Shown: positions 4,453 to 6,039 of the stretch, piece by piece
How the letters are laid out: the number at the start of each line of letters is the position of its first letter
Numbering within the stretch: the stretch's first letter is position 1
NCBI GenBank assembly: GCA_035464115.1
Contig: DATHSN010000001.1
Coordinates: 1-6,039, forward strand
DNA length: 6,039 nucleotides
Reading direction: 5' to 3'
Source of the DNA: DATHSN01 sp035464115
Lineage (GTDB): Bacteria; Actinomycetota; Acidimicrobiia; Acidimicrobiales; SKKL01
Program-made: the position numbers and the translations under genes
The notes under the pieces: generated by a model
The model's database searches: none
What the model was told of the DNA's origin: nothing
The model's input: the letters and a program-made list of their open reading frames with translations, nothing else

Positions 4453-6039
4453 GTGAGCGACGCACGGCGGCGTCGGCGCGACGCAGCCGCCGACCGAGCT
4501 CCCGACGCGGCCACGTGGCGGCGCTGGGGCATCGACCCGGCGTGGTCCCGCCGGGTCCGGGTGGAGCCACCCGGTGCCGACCCGGTCGACTGGCACGTCC
4601 TCGACACCGGTCCCGGCCCCCGCGGCACCATCGTGTGCGTCCACGGCAACCCCACCTGGGGCTACGTCTGGCGCGACGCCCTCACCCGCCTGGCCCCCGA
4701 CTGGCGGGTGGTCGCGGTCGACCAGACGGGCATGGGCTGGTCGGAGCGGCCCGGCCCCCGCCGGCTGGCCGACCGCGTGGCCGAGCTCGTGGCCTTCTGC
4801 CGTCAGGAGACGAGCGGGCCCATCGTGCTCATGGCCCACGACTGGGGTGGCCCCGTCGCCCTCGGGGCGGCCGCCGAGCTCGACGTGGCCGCGGTGGTGC
4901 TGGCCAACACCGGGGTGGCCAAGCCCGAGGGCGTGGCCGTCCCCCCGCTCATCGCCACCGCCCGCCGGCTCGTCGACCTGGTGTGCCGCCGCACCCCCAC
5001 CTTCGTCGCCGGCACGGCCGCCATGACGGCCCGCGAGCACCGTGAGGCGCTGCGCGACCCGTACCGCACGCCCGAGCGCCGCCGCGCCGTGGCCGACTTC
5101 GTGGCCGACATCCCCCTGGCGCCAGCCGATCCGTCGTGGGCCGCGCTCGAGCGCAGCGCCGCGTCGCTCGCCGATCTGGCGGCCCCGCTGCTGTTGGTGT
5201 GGGGCGGGCGCGACCCCGTGTTCCACGACCGCTTCCTGGTCGACCTGCTGCGCCGGGCACCCCACGCCGACGTGCACCGCGTCCCCGAGGCCGGCCATCT
5301 GGTCGCCCTCGACGCGCCCATCGGCGAGATCGCCGGCGCCTGGCTCGACCGGGTGCTGCCCGCGCCGGTGTCGTCGCCCCCGTCGGCGCACGACGCACCC
5401 CCCGGCCCGACCGCCACCGACGACGTCCCCGCCGGGGCGGGCGGCGCAGCACCAGGCCCGGCCGACGCCGTGGCGGCTCCCGCCGGCTTCCGGCCGGTCA
5501 CCGCGGCGCTCGTCGAGCGGGGCGACGACGACGCACCGGCCTATGCGGGCCCCGACGGCACGCTCACCTGGCGCGAGCTCGCCGAGCGCACCGAGCGGGC
5601 CGCCCACCACCTCGTCGCCGCCGGCCTGACGCCGGGCGACCGGGTGGCGTTGCTGGTGCCCCCCGGCGCCGACCTGCTCGTCGCCGCCTACGGGGTGTGG
5701 CGGGCCGGCGGCGTGCTCGTCGTCGCCGACGCCGGGCTCGGACCCGTCGGCCTGCGGCGCGCCGCCCGGGGCGCCACCCCCGACTGGGCGGTGGGCACGG
5801 CCCGCACCCTCGTCGCCGCCCGCGTGCTCGGCCTGGCGCCGGGGGCCCGCCTCGCCGCGATGGGCCGGTTCCCCACCGCCGTCGATCTCACGGCCGTCCC
5901 CGTGGGTGCGCCGGCCGGGCCGCTGCCCACCCTCGGGCCCGACCACGTGGCCGCCATCGTCCACACCTCGGGCGCCACCGGCCCGGCCAAGCCGGTCCGC
6001 TACGTGCACGGGGCGCTCGCCGCCCAGCGCGACGTGGTG
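4453..6039 (+). CDS. oleBC: OleBC fusion: beta-lactone decarboxylase plus beta-lactone synthetase (3' end outside window)
   Basis: One uninterrupted frame of 529 visible codons runs off the right edge. Residues about 30-302 are an alpha/beta hydrolase of the haloalkane-dehalogenase type (OleB). They include HGNPTW (64-69, oxyanion and binding segment), the aspartate nucleophile Asp130 in HDWGG, the probable acid Asp254 in GGRDPVF, and the base His282 in EAGHLV. A linker rich in Pro, Ala and Gly (about 303-343) follows. From about 344 an AMP-forming synthetase begins (OleC), with its ATP-binding loop TSGATGPAKPV at 505-515; its remainder lies outside. OleC turns the beta-hydroxy acid into a beta-lactone with ATP, and OleB expels CO2 to leave the cis-olefin. 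Such fusions are known in actinomycetes, for example Micrococcus luteus. GTG 4453 is preferred, GTG 4447 is possible, and neither has a well-spaced ribosome site, so coupling to oleA is likely. The loop is unusual in having Pro where Gly normally follows the lysine. Confidence 0.93.
   Translation, partial: MSDARRRRRDAAADRAPDAATWRRWGIDPAWSRRVRVEPPGADPVDWHVLDTGPGPRGTIVCVHGNPTWGYVWRDALTRLAPDWRVVAVDQTGMGWSERPGPRRLADRVAELVAFCRQETSGPIVLMAHDWGGPVALGAAAELDVAAVVLANTGVAKPEGVAVPPLIATARRLVDLVCRRTPTFVAGTAAMTAREHREALRDPYRTPERRRAVADFVADIPLAPADPSWAALERSAASLADLAAPLLLVWGGRDPVFHDRFLVDLLRRAPHADVHRVPEAGHLVALDAPIGEIAGAWLDRVLPAPVSSPPSAHDAPPGPTATDDVPAGAGGAAPGPADAVAAPAGFRPVTAALVERGDDDAPAYAGPDGTLTWRELAERTERAAHHLVAAGLTPGDRVALLVPPGADLLVAAYGVWRAGGVLVVADAGLGPVGLRRAARGATPDWAVGTARTLVAARVLGLAPGARLAAMGRFPTAVDLTAVPVGAPAGPLPTLGPDHVAAIVHTSGATGPAKPVRYVHGALAAQRDVV

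Noticed and set aside
2852..4570. 572-codon minus-strand open frame opposite canA and oleA
   Set aside because: It is antisense to two genes with complete catalytic motifs, and its product is repetitive Gly/Val/Asp/His-rich sequence.
5341..5490. Possible frameshift or gene boundary between OleB and OleC
   Set aside because: Codon-by-codon reading from 4453 to 6039 shows one frame with no stop. The region is a Pro/Ala/Gly linker.
4333..6009. 558-codon minus-strand open frame opposite oleBC
   Set aside because: The plus strand encodes conserved OleB and OleC motifs throughout. The minus frame is open only because of codon bias.
1..6039. tRNA, rRNA, CRISPR array, insertion sequence
   Set aside because: No cloverleaf, no regularly spaced long repeats, no transposase motifs and no terminal inverted repeats were seen.

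Overview
The window is very G+C-rich DNA (about three quarters G+C by eye) with GTG starts and strongly G/C-biased third codon positions. Together with the gene content (HNH endonuclease of the DUF222 type, mycobacterial-type beta-carbonic anhydrase, fused OleBC) this points to an actinomycete (Actinomycetota). An acidimicrobial lineage is possible, but the sequence alone does not decide it.

Layout, left to right. (1) Positions 3-212 (+) are the last 69 codons of an HNH endonuclease cut by the window edge. (2) After a 116-bp convergent gap, a two-gene minus-strand operon runs 2046 to 329. It encodes a 309-residue epimerase-like Rossmann protein, then, through a 4-bp ATGA overlap, a 263-residue membrane protein with five predicted helices and a C-terminal cupredoxin-like domain that keeps a full type 1 copper ligand set. 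(3) A 156-bp divergent control region (2047-2202) holds a perfect 11-bp-arm inverted repeat and several copies of a related half-site. (4) A TetR-family regulator reads rightwards (2203-2829) and probably controls itself and the epimerase/cupredoxin operon. (5) From 2906 to the right edge three plus-strand genes are tightly packed: beta-carbonic anhydrase (canA-like), oleA, and a fused oleB-oleC gene that runs off the window at 6039.

The rightmost genes are the head-to-head long-chain olefin pathway. OleA joins two acyl-CoAs by a non-decarboxylative Claisen condensation. An OleD reductase, not in this window and expected downstream, makes the beta-hydroxy acid. The OleC half closes a beta-lactone using ATP, and the OleB half removes CO2 to leave the cis-olefin. 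The carbonic anhydrase ends only 24 bp before oleA and may share a transcript with it.

The least explained part is the epimerase/cupredoxin pair. It combines an SDR-like protein without the usual catalytic tyrosine at its expected place with a membrane-anchored copper domain, behind a TetR regulator with an unusually clear operator.
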